A DNA stretch of 6,936 nucleotides from the NCBI GenBank assembly GCA_023150195.1, contig JAKLLI010000101.1:1-6936 (forward strand), written 5' to 3'. Of this stretch, positions 6,298 through 6,936 are shown in pieces (within the stretch, counting starts at the first letter, position 1; every line of letters begins with the position of its first letter). A program made the translations under genes and the position numbers. A model generated the notes under the pieces. That model saw only the letters and a program-made list of their open reading frames with translations. It did no database searches and was not told where the DNA came from. This stretch comes from Azonexus sp. Lineage in GTDB: Bacteria > Pseudomonadota > Gammaproteobacteria > Burkholderiales > Rhodocyclaceae.

Positions 6298-6307
6298 CAG
6301 TTATTAA

Positions 6308-6326
6308 ACGGACCCACTGGGTCCGT
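6308..6326. repeat. perfect inverted repeat ACGGACCC / GGGTCCGT
   Basis: Eight-base arms around a 3-base ACT loop. It lies just outside the proposed cassette edge. On the minus strand it is followed by TTTAAT, too short a T-run for a confident terminator, though it could stop read-through from lolD. With GCCAAAC (6292-6298) and GTTTGTA (6350-6356) outside it, the whole 65-bp stretch could be a degenerate attC, but the outer boxes fit the consensus poorly (5 of 7 pairs, and TACAAAC does not match RYYYAAC). Confidence 0.6.
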
Positions 6327-6407
6327 ATATGAATTGATATCTGAACACGGTTTGTATGTCATGAATTCGTTGCCCTGCCTGAAAGGTGTCGTCGTCGGGT
6401 CCGTATA
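6319..6407. repeat. 11-bp direct repeat GGGTCCGTATA, two copies
   Basis: GGGTCCGTATA occurs at 6319-6329 and again at 6397-6407, start to start 78 bp. The first copy includes the right arm of the hairpin; the second has no matching left arm. This may be a rearrangement scar next to the cassette or two binding sites. Seen directly; meaning unknown. Confidence 0.5.
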
Positions 6408-6565
6408 ACAACTCCAATATACCGACATCGAAATACAGCTCGAAGGTCCGCTATAGAGCGAATTCCTTAATGGCCGTTTCTGGCCGACAGCCGTCCCCGG
6501 TCCACATCACCCGGCGCCCGAAAACCAAACCCAATCACTAGCCCGGCGTTTGCGCCTGCCGCCGT

Positions 6566-6936
6566 TCAGCCAGTAGCCAACTGCCCGTCGTTGAGCATCA
6601 CCACGCGATCTGCCCGCGCCGCCAGGCTGCGGTCGTGGGTGACCATGACCAGGCTGGCGCCCTGCGTTCGTACCCGCTCGATCAGCAGATCGAAAACGAT
6701 GCCGGCGGTCTGGCTGTCGAGATTGCCAGTGGGTTCGTCGGCGAGAATGCAGGAGGGTTCGCTGACCAGCGCCCGGGCAATGGCGGCGCGCTGGCGTTCG
6801 CCGCCGGAGAGTTCGCCGGGGCGGTGTTCCAGACGATGCGCGAGTCCGACGGCGGCCAGCATGGCGGCGGCTTTTTCCAGCGCCGCTTCACGGGCGACAC
6901 GGCGAATCAGGAGCGGCATGGCGACGTTTTCCAGCG
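6566..6936 (-). CDS. lolD: LolD-like lipoprotein-releasing ABC transporter ATPase, C-terminal fragment
   Basis: The last 122 full codons of an ABC ATPase; the start and Walker A lie beyond the right edge (full LolD is roughly 220-230 residues). The fragment opens with [10 protein letters not shown], the usual Q-loop-following segment of the LolD/MacB branch. The ABC signature LSGGERQ is at fragment residues 42-48, Walker B CILADEP follows at 62-68, the D-loop GNLDS at 70-74, and the H-loop histidine in VTHDRSLA at residue 100. The protein ends shortly after the D-R-V-V-M-L-N-D-G segment, with no extra domain, which suits LolD rather than a MacB fusion. LolD energises LolC/E to release lipoproteins from the inner membrane for outer-membrane sorting. 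A generic FtsE/MacB-type export ATPase cannot be excluded without the missing half and its membrane partner. Confidence 0.85.
   Translation of the reverse strand, partial: LENVAMPLLIRRVAREAALEKAAAMLAAVGLAHRLEHRPGELSGGERQRAAIARALVSEPSCILADEPTGNLDSQTAGIVFDLLIERVRTQGASLVMVTHDRSLAARADRVVMLNDGQLATG

Larger units (their letters stand above)
6299..6565. other. non-coding stretch between lolD and the cassette
   Basis: There is no open frame of useful length with a start and ribosome site on either strand. The stretch is richer in A+T than lolD and contains the perfect hairpin at 6308-6326 and a direct repeat (both listed separately). No clear T-tracted terminator follows lolD on the minus strand; the short GGCG/CGCC pairing near 6545-6557 is too weak to call. 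Confidence 0.5.

Noticed and set aside
6050..6307. 85-codon plus-strand frame opposite the cassette gene
   Set aside because: No ribosome site; it lies wholly antisense to most of the cassette gene's first third and crosses the cassette edge.

Overview
The window is high-G+C proteobacterial chromosome, most likely betaproteobacterial. This placement rests on gene content and codon style (a ComEC/Rec2 competence channel, a DUF2062 membrane protein, a LolD-type ATPase, CTG/GCC/CGC-rich codons), not on a phylogenetic marker, so it is an inference.

Left part (1-3093): on the minus strand, comEC (173-2461) is followed after 27 bp by the first 48 codons of an alpha/beta hydrolase that runs off the left edge, a probable two-gene operon. 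Divergent from comEC, across 59 bp, is a 176-residue DUF2062 membrane protein that may be read from a nearly leaderless transcript. A hairpin just after it has its T-tract on the minus strand, so it ends the next gene, which points left.

Middle part (3111-5187): a minus-strand gene encodes a small exported protein built from three Cys-x10-Cys repeats. A roughly 480-bp stretch without a convincing gene follows, then a plus-strand iron-dependent alcohol dehydrogenase (3976-5124) with a strong Shine-Dalgarno and a palindrome in its leader. A second T-tracted hairpin, again serving the minus strand, ends a small lipoprotein gene (5196-5411).

Right part (5412-6936): this holds the most unusual item. 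Positions 5540-5606 have the architecture of an integron attC recombination site in minus orientation. It lies immediately 3' of an unrecognised 223-codon gene (5612-6283) of much lower G+C than its surroundings. The other side of that gene carries a GTTTGGC box 8 bp before the start codon, which matches the attC arm at 6 of 7 positions. Together these indicate a single mobile integron gene cassette, about 757 bp, inserted in the chromosome with no integrase gene visible. Beyond it lies a non-coding, lower-G+C stretch with a perfect hairpin and an 11-bp direct repeat, then the C-terminal part of a lolD-like ABC ATPase running off the right edge.

Functionally the window is a mixed housekeeping neighbourhood (DNA uptake, lipoprotein sorting, aldehyde/alcohol redox) interrupted by small accessory genes of unknown role.
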